DNA of 64,000 nt from Burkholderia pseudomultivorans (GTDB lineage: Bacteria; Pseudomonadota; Gammaproteobacteria; Burkholderiales; Burkholderiaceae): contig NZ_CP013377.1 of the NCBI RefSeq assembly GCF_001718415.1, positions 2,356,001-2,420,000 on the forward strand. Direction: 5' to 3'. Both the position numbers and the translations under genes were made by a program. Under the pieces are notes generated by a model. That model made no database searches. It was not told the origin of the DNA and was given only the letters and a program-made list of their open reading frames with translations. Below, in pieces: positions 8,600 to 18,524 of the stretch (positions within the stretch are counted from its first letter, which is position 1; each line of letters begins with the position of its first letter).

Positions 8600-9733
8600 T
8601 CACTTCGCCCCGAAAAGTAACGTATAGCGTCGACTCGCCTGATCGTCCGACTTGCCCGCAACCTCGATGTTGGCACCGATGCCGTTCATCTGAACCGTCA
8701 CCGCACCGCCTTCCAGCACTTCGTCCGCGACATGCAGCGCGGTTCCGGCCGGAATCCCGAACTCGAGATACTGGTGCCGCTCCAGTGCGAGCGAACTCAC
8801 GCGTTCAGCCGAATTCGCGAAGTCGTTGTCGTCAGGGACATACATCCAGGCGCCCGCCGGAATGCGCATGACGTCGACCTTGAGCGTCGACGCGAGCACG
8901 CCCTCGCGAACGGCCGGCTCGCCTTCCGGACTCCGATAGACGGTTATCTTGCGATCCGCGGCGAGATCATAGCCGGCGACGTGCTGCCGCTGCGCCGACA
9001 CGCACGTAAATCGAGCGGACCCGTCGATGTCGAACGCGCCCTTCGCACACCGGACGCCGAACGTGGACCATTCGCGCGGCAAGGTGCCGGAGATCGTCCC
9101 CACGCGCGTGGCGTCCGTATCGATCGCTTCGATGTGGCTGCCGGTCGGCAAAACGACGTCGCCCGCACGAAAATCCGACGCCAGCGTGCACACGACTTTC
9201 TTTTGATAGTCGCGACTGACCTGCCCGGCGCGATAAGAGAACGGGCCGGCCGCGCAAGCGATGCCTTCGAAGCTTGCCGGCCGGGCCAGCGTTCCTTCCG
9301 TGAGATAAGTGCCCTTACCGACGGAGGCATCGATCGAGTCGGACGCGAAGTCGCCGCTCACGGCGGCGCCCCACAGCGGCGTGTTCGGCGGGACGGTGCC
9401 GCCCGTTACCGCATGCGGCCAGTCGGGGCTCTGCACGACGGTCGACCCTGCCGGAAACGTTGCGCCATCGAAGACGGCAGGCTGCGTCAGATGGTGCGTG
9501 TACCACGCGACACGGGCCCGCTCGTAAAGCTGCTCGATCGCCGTGCTGCCGGCGAGCATGATGACCTCGATGCCCGCGATGACGATGCAGCCGATCAGGC
9601 TGCGCTTCCAGAGCCGGCTCTCGCGAATGGTCCGACCGAGGCCGAGCAACGCAACGACGACGATCAGGCCGATTGTCGCGACGAGTGCCAGGAACATCGC
9701 AATGGCAAATCCCGAGATTCCATAGAGCATCAA
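8600..9733 (-). CDS. Hypothetical membrane-anchored protein
   Basis: A 377-residue protein I do not recognise. Two hydrophobic helices open it (about residues 5-30 and 46-66). A long, mostly beta-rich, presumably periplasmic region follows, with repeated short 'property' segments (AGSTVV, GDVVLPTGSHIEAI, PAGTALHVADEVLEGGAVTV) that resemble stacked beta-roll or cupin-like strands. An alternative ATG lies one codon in. It is followed 76 bp downstream by the TIGR02594 gene on the same strand, so the two may be co-transcribed. Confidence 0.75.
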   Translation of the reverse strand: MMLYGISGFAIAMFLALVATIGLIVVVALLGLGRTIRESRLWKRSLIGCIVIAGIEVIMLAGSTAIEQLYERARVAWYTHHLTQPAVFDGATFPAGSTVVQSPDWPHAVTGGTVPPNTPLWGAAVSGDFASDSIDASVGKGTYLTEGTLARPASFEGIACAAGPFSYRAGQVSRDYQKKVVCTLASDFRAGDVVLPTGSHIEAIDTDATRVGTISGTLPREWSTFGVRCAKGAFDIDGSARFTCVSAQRQHVAGYDLAADRKITVYRSPEGEPAVREGVLASTLKVDVMRIPAGAWMYVPDDNDFANSAERVSSLALERHQYLEFGIPAGTALHVADEVLEGGAVTVQMNGIGANIEVAGKSDDQASRRYTLLFGAK

Positions 9734-9989
9734 CGCTGGAGTTCCTTTTATCCGGCAGCAAAGTGTGTGTGTCGAAACTTCGGGAAGAAACGCGCGACCA
9801 CATTATCGCGACGAGTTTAACCGCAGACGGCCCGAAGCGGCCGATCCGCGCGCATTCCCCGCGACAGTCGGTTTCGATGTCGAATCGATATCGCTCTAAA
9901 CTGAGTGTGCCGTGACTGTTCGGTCAACGCCGTCTCGCGTTGTTCGCCCACACACGGTCGACCACCAGACGAACAAACAGGAAAATCTC

Positions 9990-10601
9990 ATGGTCCGTCT
10001 TTTCAGGCGCTGGTTCGGTAACAGCAAGGCAGTCGACGCGAATAACCCGCCTGAGCCGGCAGAGCCGTCGATTTCCGATGCCGAGATGCTGCGCGACTAC
10101 TTCTCGCCGTCGCCAGAGGCCTTGTCGGCCCTCGCCGATCTCGTGGAAATCATCGTCAAGCCGCTCGACGCCGCCACACGCGAGCGCCTCGTCGCGTATG
10201 TACACCACGCGGAGCCGGGCGAGGACGCGTCGTCGATACTCGACTGGGTGCTCACGCGCGATGTCAGCACGACGCCGGAAGTCATCGACACTTCCGACTG
10301 GTGCCTGTGCATCTCGGTCGACTGGCGCGCGTCGGATAACATCGAATGGCAGGCAAACCAGATGCTGGATACGCTGGGCGTCGCGGAGCGCTGGACCTGG
10401 AGCGCCGACGGCGACGTTCCCGCCGGATTGAGCGTGCTGGGTCGATGGCTGCACGACAGGGGTTATGTGCTGCTGCACCTCGACAACGGATCCGATGAAT
10501 ACACGGCGTTCGCCGTCGGGCATGAGGACCTCGATCGGGTACTCGCGCTTGCGAAGGCCGCCGGCGCCGATATCTCGACGGACATCGAGTTTCGCTCATA
10601 A
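9990..10601 (+). CDS. Conserved hypothetical protein, DUF6630-like
   Basis: A 203-residue soluble protein. The ATG at 9990 follows CAGGAAAATC and starts MVRLFRRWFG. The longer frame from 9912 has no ribosome site. The C-terminal half carries LGRWLHDRGYVLLHLDNGSDEY and a final AVGHEDLDRVLALAKAAGADI, a pattern I associate with DUF6630-type proteins; this match is tentative. No catalytic motif is evident. It is transcribed away from the membrane protein at 9733 across a 256-bp gap. Confidence 0.75.
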   Translation: MVRLFRRWFGNSKAVDANNPPEPAEPSISDAEMLRDYFSPSPEALSALADLVEIIVKPLDAATRERLVAYVHHAEPGEDASSILDWVLTRDVSTTPEVIDTSDWCLCISVDWRASDNIEWQANQMLDTLGVAERWTWSADGDVPAGLSVLGRWLHDRGYVLLHLDNGSDEYTAFAVGHEDLDRVLALAKAAGADISTDIEFRS

Positions 10602-10749
10602 CGCGCCGGCACTCGCGCGTCAACCGCACGCACATCGCATCCCCCGCCCCGGTTTCGACCACGTCCCGCATCCTCGCGCCCCTTCAATATAATTCATGAC
10701 ATGCCGCCGTTTCATGCGCGGTTCACATGCATCGACAGAAGGGACGCCA

Positions 10750-11658
10750 ATGACGCTCGCCCAGTTGCAGGCGCTCGCCGCCGTGGTCGAACTCGGCTCG
10801 CTGACGGCCGCTGCCGACCGGCTCAACCGCAGCCAGTCCGCGATCAGTCACGCGCTGACCGAACTGGAGGACCTCACGGGGGTCAAGCTGCTCGTGCGCG
10901 ACCGTCAGCCCGTCGTACTGACGGCGGCCGGCGAACGCCTGTGGCCGTACGTGCGCAACGTGGTGCGCGAAGCGCAGACGCTGCGCCAGCAGTTCAGCCT
11001 GTCGCGCGGCAAGCTCGAAGGCCGGCTGGTGGTCGCGTCGCTGCCGAGCGTGTCGCTCGCGTTCGTCGCACCCGCGCTCGAGGCGCTGAAGCAGATGCAT
11101 CCGGGCGTGTCGGCAGTGCTGCTCGAAGGCACCGACGCGGAAGTCGAAGGATGGATCGAGGACGGCACCGCCGATGTCGGCGTGGTGGCGGGCAGCAACA
11201 CCTTCGCGAACCATTGGCCGCTGCTCGACGAGGACTTCGTCGCGGTCGCGGCGGCCGGCACCTTCGACGATCGCAAGAGCGTGTCGGCAAGGCACCTGTC
11301 CGCGCAGCCGTTCATTTTCTCGAAGGCCGGTTGCGGGCCCGTGATCGCGGATTACTTTGCGCGCGGCGGCGTGCCGCTGCGGGCCGCCTTCAACGTGGTC
11401 GAGATGCGCACGATCCTGTCGATGGCCGAGGCCGGCATGGGCGTGTCGATCGTGCCGCGCATCACGCTCACCTACACGCCGTTCGCCGGCCGCGTGCTGA
11501 CGCTGTCGCCAAAGCTGCAGCGTTCGGTGCGGCTGGCGTGGAACAGGACCGGCAATGCGGTCACCGACGAATTCGTCAGGCTCGTCGCTGAACAGCGCGC
11601 GAAAGCCGGCACGGCGCGCGGAAAACGAACCTCGAAGCGGGCATCAAAAGAAAAGTAG
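10750..11658 (+). CDS. LysR family transcriptional regulator
   Basis: A 302-residue LTTR with N-terminal HTH LTAAADRLNRSQSAISHALTE (about residues 18-38) and an effector domain from about residue 88. The ATG at 10750 is preceded by AGAAGGGACG at workable spacing. The next gene, a LysE-family exporter, follows after 125 bp on the same strand. That is a frequent regulator/exporter pairing, but LysR regulators usually act on a divergent target, so the link is only suggested. Confidence 0.92.
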   Translation: MTLAQLQALAAVVELGSLTAAADRLNRSQSAISHALTELEDLTGVKLLVRDRQPVVLTAAGERLWPYVRNVVREAQTLRQQFSLSRGKLEGRLVVASLPSVSLAFVAPALEALKQMHPGVSAVLLEGTDAEVEGWIEDGTADVGVVAGSNTFANHWPLLDEDFVAVAAAGTFDDRKSVSARHLSAQPFIFSKAGCGPVIADYFARGGVPLRAAFNVVEMRTILSMAEAGMGVSIVPRITLTYTPFAGRVLTLSPKLQRSVRLAWNRTGNAVTDEFVRLVAEQRAKAGTARGKRTSKRASKEK

Positions 11659-11783
11659 CGGGCCGCCGTCCGATGAGCGGCGCTCATGCACGGCTTGCAG
11701 ATTATTCATGCCGAATGCGCTCGATATGCAATACATTGCACGGAGCCTGTCGACCCGACTTTCCCGCCCCGAAGGAGACCCCC

Positions 11784-12416
11784 GTGCCGCCGATGTCCAC
11801 CCTGCTCGCTTTCGGACTCGTGTCGCTCGGCATGGTCCTGACGCCCGGGCCCAACATGATCTACCTGATCTCGCGGTCGATCTGCCAGGGCCGACGCGCG
11901 GGCCTGCTGTCGCTCGGCGGCGTTGCGCTGGGCTTCGTGTTCTACATGTTTTGCGCGGCATTCGGCATCACCGCACTCGTGCTGACCGTGCCGTACGCGT
12001 ACGACGCGTTGCGCGTTGCCGGCGCGCTGTATCTCGCCTATCTCGCGTGGCAGGCGCTCAAGCCGGGCGGACGCTCGGCGTTCCAGGTCCGGCAGTTGCC
12101 GCACGACAGCCGTCTGAAACTGTTCACGATGGGCTTCGTCACGAACCTCGCGAACCCGAAGATCGCGGTGATGTATCTGTCGCTGCTGCCGCAGTTCATT
12201 TCACCGGGACATGGCAGCGTCCTCGCGCAATCGCTCGCGCTCGGCTGCGTGCAAATCGCGGTGAGCGTCAGCGTCAATGCGCTGATCGCGAGCATGGCCG
12301 GCTCCATCGCGGAATTTCTTGCGCGTCGGCCGGGCTGGGCGCTGGTGCAGCGCTGGCTGATGGGCACGGTGCTGGCCGGGCTCGCGGTACGCATCGCGCT
12401 GGAATCGCGCAGCTAG
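11784..12416 (+). CDS. LysE/RhtB family amino acid exporter
   Basis: A 210-residue exporter with the hallmark LTPGPNMIYLISRSICQGRRA in helix 1 and TNLANPKIAVMYLSLLPQF in the middle. The GTG at 11784 is the best start, since GAAGGAG lies six bases before it; an ATG at 11793 sits too far from that site. It lies downstream of a LysR gene. Substrate is unknown. Confidence 0.92.
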   Translation: MPPMSTLLAFGLVSLGMVLTPGPNMIYLISRSICQGRRAGLLSLGGVALGFVFYMFCAAFGITALVLTVPYAYDALRVAGALYLAYLAWQALKPGGRSAFQVRQLPHDSRLKLFTMGFVTNLANPKIAVMYLSLLPQFISPGHGSVLAQSLALGCVQIAVSVSVNALIASMAGSIAEFLARRPGWALVQRWLMGTVLAGLAVRIALESRS

Positions 12417-12573
12417 AAGATCGCGGGAAGCGGGTTCGGTAGACGGCGCATGCCGAACTTCAGTCCGCACATAAGCGAAGGCCGTCTTTCACACGCCGCG
12501 AGGTAAAACGGCCGCCGCGATTCCACGACGGCCGCGCTCCGCAAACGCGCGATTTCAAGCCGTCACGCGCGCT

Positions 12574-14436
12574 TCATTCATCCACCTTGAACGCCGCAAC
12601 CAGCGTCGTCAGTTCCGCCGCCTGCTGCCGCAGGCTCTCCGCCGCCGCCGCGCTTTCCTCGACCAGTGCCGCATTCTGCTGCGTCATCTGGTCGAGCGAC
12701 TGCACCGCGTCGCCGATCTGGTCGATGCCGGCGCTCTGCTCGAGGCTCGCCTCGGCGATCTCGCGCATCATCGCGCTGACGCCCTGCACCTGCGACACCA
12801 CATCGCTCATCACCGCCCCCGCCTCGGCGACGAGCCGCGACCCGACGTTCACCGTCCCCGCGCTGTGCTCGATCAGCGCCTTGATCTCCTTGGCCGCCTG
12901 CGCACTGCGCTGCGCCAGGTTCCGCACTTCCGACGCGACCACCGCGAACCCGCGGCCCTGCTCGCCGGCCCGCGCGGCCTCCACCGCCGCGTTCAGCGCG
13001 AGGATGTTCGTCTGGAACGAAATGCTGTCGATCATCACGATGATCTCGGAGATCCGCTGCGATGCGTTGCTGATCTGCTCCATCGTGCTTACGACTTCGC
13101 CCACCACCTGCCCGCCGCGCGCGGCCGCATCCGATGCGCCATTGATCATCGTCGCCGCGGTCGTGGCCGTCTCCGTGTTGTTCCTGACGACGGCCGTAAT
13201 TTCTTCCATCGACGAAGCGGTTCGTTCGAGATTGCTCGACTGCCCTTCGGTCCGCGCGCTGAGATCCGCGTTGCCCGACGCGATCTGCGCGGACCCGGTC
13301 GCAATCGACGCCGAAGCCGCACGGATCCGGTGCACGAGCGTCGACAGCGACGACACGAAGCGGTTGAACGCGTCCGACAACTGGCCGATCTCGTCCCCGC
13401 CCTCGACGGTCATCCGGCGCGTCAGGTCGCCGTGCCCGCTCGCGATCTCCGACAGCAGCGTCGCCGCGCGCCGGATCGGCGCGGCGATCGCCCGCCCGAC
13501 GAACCAGATCACCGCCAGCGCGACCCCGAGACCGACCACGGCCGCCACCAGCGCCGCACCATGGATCGCACGCGTCACCGGCCCGAGCAGTTCGTCTTGC
13601 GGCACCTCGACGACCACGTACGCATTCAGCTCCGGCACGAACGAGGTCGCGATGAAGCGCGCGCCGCCTTCACCGTCGTAGCTCATGTACGCATACGGCT
13701 TGCCGCTCAGCAACACCGACGACGCATCGTCCGGCAGGCCCGGCCGATCCTTCATGAAATGCTTGCCGTCGATCAGCGAGGTATCGCGATGCATCATGAT
13801 CGCGCCGTCCGGGCGCACCAGATAGGCGAAGCCGGTCTCGCCGATCCGGTACGCGGCAATCCCCTTCGCGAGCGCATCGACGGACAGGCTCATGCACGCC
13901 GCGCCGATCGGCACGCCGTCGAGTTCGACGCGGCTGTTGATGAACATCATGTAGCCGCCGACCGTCACTTCGTGATCCATGTGCACTTCATACGGCATGC
14001 CGGACGACAGGAAACGCGTGAGCCACTGATCCTGGTCGGTGACCTTGCGCTGCAATCCGGCTTCGTTGTAGTAGTTGCCGCTCTTCACCGACACCCACTG
14101 CACGGACGCGGCCTTCTGCTCGTCCTTCACGTTGCGCGCGAGCTGGATCCAGTTGCGCGCGCCGGCCTCGGGTTCGCCGTCGGCTTCCCACTGCAGCAGG
14201 AACGCATCGCGCGCCAGAATGCGCGATGCGGCGATCGGCCCTGCAAGCTGGCGCTGCACGTCCGCGCGAATGCCGTTGACGGCCGTCGGCAATTCCTCGC
14301 GGACGACGCGCTCGCGCACCGCGTTGCCGATCAGGCGGACGCTCAATCCGCTCGAAATCGCGACGAACACGAGCAGACAGCTCGTCATGCTGAGAATCAG
14401 CTTGTTCTGAATGGAAAGCTTGCGCCAGAAATGCAT
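12574..14436 (-). CDS. Methyl-accepting chemotaxis protein
   Basis: A 620-residue transmembrane chemoreceptor. TM1 is at about residues 11-33, a dCache-type periplasmic sensor at about 35-285 ([20 protein letters not shown] is a typical Cache segment), TM2 at about 287-310, then HAMP to about 362. The cytoplasmic signalling hairpin has the conserved tip [19 protein letters not shown]. There is no C-terminal NWETF-like CheR tether. It is monocistronic; the nearest genes on the same strand are the MotA/MotB-like pair upstream. The ligand is unknown. Confidence 0.95.
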   Translation of the reverse strand: MHFWRKLSIQNKLILSMTSCLLVFVAISSGLSVRLIGNAVRERVVREELPTAVNGIRADVQRQLAGPIAASRILARDAFLLQWEADGEPEAGARNWIQLARNVKDEQKAASVQWVSVKSGNYYNEAGLQRKVTDQDQWLTRFLSSGMPYEVHMDHEVTVGGYMMFINSRVELDGVPIGAACMSLSVDALAKGIAAYRIGETGFAYLVRPDGAIMMHRDTSLIDGKHFMKDRPGLPDDASSVLLSGKPYAYMSYDGEGGARFIATSFVPELNAYVVVEVPQDELLGPVTRAIHGAALVAAVVGLGVALAVIWFVGRAIAAPIRRAATLLSEIASGHGDLTRRMTVEGGDEIGQLSDAFNRFVSSLSTLVHRIRAASASIATGSAQIASGNADLSARTEGQSSNLERTASSMEEITAVVRNNTETATTAATMINGASDAAARGGQVVGEVVSTMEQISNASQRISEIIVMIDSISFQTNILALNAAVEAARAGEQGRGFAVVASEVRNLAQRSAQAAKEIKALIEHSAGTVNVGSRLVAEAGAVMSDVVSQVQGVSAMMREIAEASLEQSAGIDQIGDAVQSLDQMTQQNAALVEESAAAAESLRQQAAELTTLVAAFKVDE

Positions 14437-14564
14437 GGAGAACCCTCGGTAACCGCTCGTTCGAGCCAGTTCGGGTTATCGGCACGCAATGCGCGGAACA
14501 TCATTGCTGATTCTTGATATCCGTCATATCAAATCCGATATGTCGTTGACGGCGCGCGGCGTCG

Positions 14565-15260
14565 TCAATACGCGACGAAGATCGTCACGCGCCGATTGCG
14601 GGCGCGCGACGCCGCATCGTCGCCCGCGACCAACGGCTGCGTATCGGCGCGGCCGACCGCCGCGAGCCGATGCGGCGCGACGCCCCGCTCGGCCAGATAA
14701 CGGACGACGCTGCCCGCACGCGCCGACGACAGCTCCCAGTTCGATTCGTATTTCGCGTTCGCGATCGGCACGCGGTCCGTATGGCCTTCGACGAGAATGT
14801 CGCCGGTCGCGTGCGCGCCGAGCGCCAGTGCGATCCGGTCCAGCACCGGCGCCGACTCCGGCAGCAGGCGGGCGTCGCCGACATTGAACAGGATCTTTGC
14901 GTCGATGCCGATCTCGACGCCGTGCGGCGCCTTCACGAGCGAAATTCCGCCGTGCGCCTTCAGCGAATCGAGCAGCGCCAGCCAGGCCGGCGGGCGCGCG
15001 GGTGCGGCGGCATCGGTCGCGCTCGCCTGACTGCCGCCGCTTCGCTCCAGCGTCCGATAGCGCGCATCGAGTGCGTTGTATTTCGCGAGCTGCAGCACGT
15101 ACAGCGCGAGAAACAGCACCATCAGCGTCGTGACGAGATCCGCGTACGAAATCAGCCAGCGCCCCGCCTGCGTGCCCTCGGCGTCCTCGTCGTCGCGCTC
15201 GGCGGAACCCGCGCCCGCCCGCGCGCCGTCAGTTCGCGCGTTCATCGCGAAGCGCCGCAT
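14565..15260 (-). CDS. OmpA/MotB family stator-like protein
   Basis: A 231-residue MotB-like protein. A short acidic cytoplasmic head precedes one transmembrane helix beginning SYADLVTTLMVLFLAL. Asp41 is in the position of the ion-carrying MotB aspartate. A periplasmic OmpA-like peptidoglycan-binding domain follows (EGHTDRVPI, then NWELSSARA). An alternative ATG is at 15245. It follows the MotA-like gene by 48 bp and the cNMP/FliG-like gene before that. Chromosomal flagellar motB is normally beside motA and che genes, which are absent here, so this looks like an extra motor-type channel. Confidence 0.92.
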   Translation of the reverse strand: MRRFAMNARTDGARAGAGSAERDDEDAEGTQAGRWLISYADLVTTLMVLFLALYVLQLAKYNALDARYRTLERSGGSQASATDAAAPARPPAWLALLDSLKAHGGISLVKAPHGVEIGIDAKILFNVGDARLLPESAPVLDRIALALGAHATGDILVEGHTDRVPIANAKYESNWELSSARAGSVVRYLAERGVAPHRLAAVGRADTQPLVAGDDAASRARNRRVTIFVAY

Positions 15261-15308
15261 GGATCGCCGCCGCTGCCGTTTTCGGCCAACCGGAATGGCA
15301 CGCGCCGC

Positions 15309-16073
15309 TCATGCGAGCGACTCCGATGCACGGCCGCGCACATCGCCGGTCAGCCGCGTCTCGATCGTATGCGGCGACTCCTTGCGCGAAATCGCCAGCA
15401 GGCCGTCGAGATACAGCTTGCGAAACCGCAGTTCGCTGTCGAGCTGCGCACGCAGCTTTCCGTAGAGCGGCAGGAACACCAGGTTCGCGAACGCGAGCCC
15501 GTAGAGCGTCGCGACGAACGCGACCGCAATGCCGGGCCCGAGCTGCGCGGGTTCGAGAATGTGACTCGTCACCTGCACCAGCCCGAGCACCGAACCGAGA
15601 ATGCCGAAGGTCGGCGCATAGCCGCCGGCCTGCTGCCATACGCGCGCGGCGGCCAGATGGCTGCGCTCGTACGCGTCGAGTTCGCGCTGCAGCGCGTCCT
15701 CGATCACAGCGGTCGACATGCCGTTCGCGAGCAGTTCGATGCCGCGCCGCGCGAACGGATGAATGCCGCTGACATCCATCGACTCGAACGCGAGCAGCCC
15801 GTCGAGCTTCGCGCGATCGCCCCATTCGAGCAGCGCCGACAGATGCGTGCGATCGACCTCGGCCGCCCGCACGAACGCGAGCCGCAACTGCTTCACCGCA
15901 TCGAAAAAGCGCGCCCACGTGTTCTGGATCATGACCGCGCCGAGCGTGCCGCCCAGCACGATCACGAACGCTTCGAGCTGGAACAGCGTCGCCAGGTGGC
16001 CGCCTTCGAGCGAGAAGCCGAACACGATGGCCGCGCCACCGAGCACCACGCCAGCCAATGTCAGCAGGTCCAT
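15309..16073 (-). CDS. MotA/TolQ/ExbB family proton channel protein
   Basis: A 254-residue MotA-like protein starting MDLLTLAGVVLGGAAIVFGF, with TM1-2 in the first ~50 residues and a cytoplasmic loop at about 70-145. The TM3-4 block GGYAPTFGILGSVLGLVQV and AVAFVATLYGLAFANLVFLP match the pore-lining helices of MotA. The length equals a compact flagellar-type stator and it lacks the long cytoplasmic tail of ZorA. Its start is 8 bp after the stop of the cNMP/FliG-like gene, and the MotB-like gene follows. Confidence 0.93.
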   Translation of the reverse strand: MDLLTLAGVVLGGAAIVFGFSLEGGHLATLFQLEAFVIVLGGTLGAVMIQNTWARFFDAVKQLRLAFVRAAEVDRTHLSALLEWGDRAKLDGLLAFESMDVSGIHPFARRGIELLANGMSTAVIEDALQRELDAYERSHLAAARVWQQAGGYAPTFGILGSVLGLVQVTSHILEPAQLGPGIAVAFVATLYGLAFANLVFLPLYGKLRAQLDSELRFRKLYLDGLLAISRKESPHTIETRLTGDVRGRASESLA

Positions 16074-16081
16074 GGCGCGCC

Positions 16082-17329
16082 TCAGACGTCGGATTCGGAC
16101 GGCACGGATGACGTCGCGCCCGCGCTCGGCGCCTTGGCCGCCCGCACCGCGTCGAGCAGGCGCTGCTCGATCTCCTCCACCTCGACCGGATCGAGCTTGA
16201 GGTCGCGACGCATCACCCACGACACCTCGTTGCGCCGCACCTCGGTCATCACCGAGAACAGCCGGTCCGCCACCGCGCGATCGTCGACGCTCGCCATCAG
16301 CTTCGCGAGATCGTAGGTGTCGAACGCGGCGACGACATCGAACAGCGTGCGCGCGTCGATCCACGCGAGATCCTCGAGCGAACGGATGTCGCCGGCACGC
16401 CGCACGTTGCGCCGGGAAAAATACGCGACGCCCTTCTGCTCGACGTAGCCAAGCACCTTCGACTTGCGGAACGCGAACAGTTCGTCGGCAATCTCGCCAT
16501 GCGACAGCTTGTTGAGCAGCAGCTTCCGGTCGACGCCGATCAGCGATTCGAGATCGGCCAGTTCGATCAGCTCCAGTTCGCTGTTGATCGACAGGTCGAG
16601 CTCGCGATCCGCGACCTGCTGTGCGCGATCGACGATGCGCGCCGCATCGAACGCAACGACCTGACGCGCGTCGGCCGACGCCGCGTGCTCGCCCGCGCCG
16701 CCGCTCGGGTCGGCCTGTGCGGCCTCGATCGTGACGAGATTGAGCTTTTCCATGCGCCGCAGCATCGCCATCACGTGCGGGCGCGAATGACCGGCGATCG
16801 CGCGGCATTTGCGGATCACGTCGGCGAGCGGCACCGCGGCCGTCTCCGCATACGCCTGCAACGGGCGGCGGCTCCAGGCGTCGCCCGCTTCGCGCACGTT
16901 GCCGGACGCCATCAGCGCGAGCACGTGCGCATACGACAGCACGCCCGGCATGAAGTCGGCATGCGTATAGGTCGCGAGCTGGTCGTCCCTGCGCTTCACA
17001 CGGCGGATCGTCGTGCGCACGATATGGCGCAGCAGCGCGGACACGCGCTCGATCTCGTCGTCGAGCAGGCTGGCCGGCACGACCGTCAGCTGGCAGAACG
17101 ACAGCGCCTTCGCGGTATGCGCGCGCGGCTCGGCCGCGAGCAGCGCGGATTCGCCGAAGAACTCGCCGCGGCCGAGCGTGGCGAGCACGACGCGCTTGTC
17201 GTCGCAGCGGGTCGACAGTTCGACCTTGCCGTCGGCGATCAGGAAGATGACGGCTTCGCCGGCGAAGCCCTCGGCGTAAATGATCTCGCCGGGCGCGGCC
17301 GTGCGCGTCCACGATTGCTGACGATTCAA
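16082..17329 (-). CDS. Cyclic-nucleotide-binding domain fused to FliG-like domain
   Basis: An unusual 415-residue soluble protein. Residues 10-100 form a cNMP-binding beta-barrel; its phosphate-binding cassette GEFFGESALL...R69 is intact. Residues 165-202 resemble a winged helix. Residues 255-400 match FliG middle/C-terminal repeats (SLEDLAWIDARTLFDVVAAF, then AVADRLFSVMTEVRRNEVSW). FliG-C is the flagellar rotor face that meets MotA. The TTG at 17329 has an excellent AGGGG ribosome site; an ATG at 17383 would add 18 residues but lacks one. It heads an apparent operon with MotA- and MotB-like genes, suggesting cAMP or c-di-GMP control of an ion-driven machine. Function is inferred. Confidence 0.88.
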   Translation of the reverse strand: MNRQQSWTRTAAPGEIIYAEGFAGEAVIFLIADGKVELSTRCDDKRVVLATLGRGEFFGESALLAAEPRAHTAKALSFCQLTVVPASLLDDEIERVSALLRHIVRTTIRRVKRRDDQLATYTHADFMPGVLSYAHVLALMASGNVREAGDAWSRRPLQAYAETAAVPLADVIRKCRAIAGHSRPHVMAMLRRMEKLNLVTIEAAQADPSGGAGEHAASADARQVVAFDAARIVDRAQQVADRELDLSINSELELIELADLESLIGVDRKLLLNKLSHGEIADELFAFRKSKVLGYVEQKGVAYFSRRNVRRAGDIRSLEDLAWIDARTLFDVVAAFDTYDLAKLMASVDDRAVADRLFSVMTEVRRNEVSWVMRRDLKLDPVEVEEIEQRLLDAVRAAKAPSAGATSSVPSESDV

Positions 17330-17574
17330 GTTGTTTCCCCTGCTGCGCTGATTGCCGTCGACCGCGTCGCATGTTCGAAGCATGGATCGGCGGTCGTCCC
17401 CGTGACCCGTTTACGTCATTGCGGTCGCGGTTCTTTAGGGAAATCACACTCGCGCGGATCCGAAATCGACGTCAAACGTTTGCGAGCGATGCGGTCGCAC
17501 GAAACAAATGTCATTTGCCACCTCGGCGACGCCGAATTGAAAGCCGCCCGTCAGCTGCGGCGCGACTGCGGCGC

Positions 17575-18237
17575 TCAGAACTCCATGTCGAGCTCGTCGA
17601 TATCCTCGTGCTCGGCCTTCGCGCCTTCGATCCATTCGGCGACGAACGGCTGCGCGAGCACGCGCATGCAGTAGTCGGCGATGTCCGGTTCGAGCTTCAC
17701 GTCGTAGGTCAGGAAGCGCGTGACGACCGGCGCATACATCGCATCGGCGATGCCGATCTCCGCGCCGAACAGCCAGGGGCCGCCGTACGCGGCGAGACAC
17801 TCGCGCCAGATCGTCACGATCCGCTCGATGTCGTGCTGCGCGCGCGACCAGATCCGGAAGCCGGGAAAATGCGCGCGCAGGTTCATCGGCAACGCGGAGC
17901 GCAGCGCACTGAAACCCGAATGCATTTCGCCGCAGATCGAACGGCAATGCGCGCGCGCATGCCGATCCGCGGGCAGCAGTCGCGCCTGCGGCCGGATCTC
18001 GTTCAGGTATTCGGCGATCGCGAGCGTGTCCCACACCTGGTTGCCGTCGTGCGTGAGGCACGGTACGAGAATCGACGGCGACAGCAGCAGCAGCTCGGCG
18101 CGCGACGCCGCATCGATCGGCACGCTCACCGTCTCGAACGCGAGCCCGCTCAGCTTCGCGAGCAGCCAGCCTCGCATCGACCACGACGAGTAGTTGCGGC
18201 TGCTGATCGTCAGCGTCGTCTGTCCGGTGGATTCCAT
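17575..18237 (-). CDS. Glutathione S-transferase family protein
   Basis: A 220-residue GST. The thioredoxin-fold start LTISSRNYSSWSMRGWLLAK is followed by the glutathione-contact region WDTLAIAEYLNE (about residues 70-81) and a helical C domain ending in an acidic tail (EDIDELDMEF). The ATG at 18237 is chosen because AGGGGAG sits five bases upstream; the frame remains open further but without a ribosome site. It is divergent from phaZ across a 287-bp region. Substrate is unknown. Confidence 0.92.
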   Translation of the reverse strand: MESTGQTTLTISSRNYSSWSMRGWLLAKLSGLAFETVSVPIDAASRAELLLLSPSILVPCLTHDGNQVWDTLAIAEYLNEIRPQARLLPADRHARAHCRSICGEMHSGFSALRSALPMNLRAHFPGFRIWSRAQHDIERIVTIWRECLAAYGGPWLFGAEIGIADAMYAPVVTRFLTYDVKLEPDIADYCMRVLAQPFVAEWIEGAKAEHEDIDELDMEF

Positions 18238-18524
18238 GTCGCTCCCCTGCTGGATGCCGTGCGTGCCCGCGCACCGAAACGGAGGTCGGGCGGCTCGACC
18301 GCACCATGCCGGTGCGACGCATTCGCCGAACTGGCGCAGCTCCGCACGCTGTCGCCGCATGCGCGATCGGCACAATCGGCGCGCGCTCGCTGCGCGCGGC
18401 GCCCGCGCTGCCGCGCACCATCCGCGCCGCCGTGTTGCCCAATCGCGTGCAACGCGCGTGCCAGCCGCGCACTTGGCACACGGCTTGCCTCGTTCTCTAC
18501 AACGCAGCGCTACGAGCGACGGTC

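Noticed and set aside
14565..16073. Zorya defence system (ZorA/ZorB)
   Set aside because: The MotA-like protein is only 254 residues and lacks the long ZorA cytoplasmic tail. No ZorC/D/E-like genes are adjacent; a FliG-like partner is present instead.
14565..16073. Chromosomal flagellar motAB
   Set aside because: No che or flagellar genes adjoin, and the pair follows a cNMP/FliG-like gene, unlike the standard motAB-cheAW arrangement.
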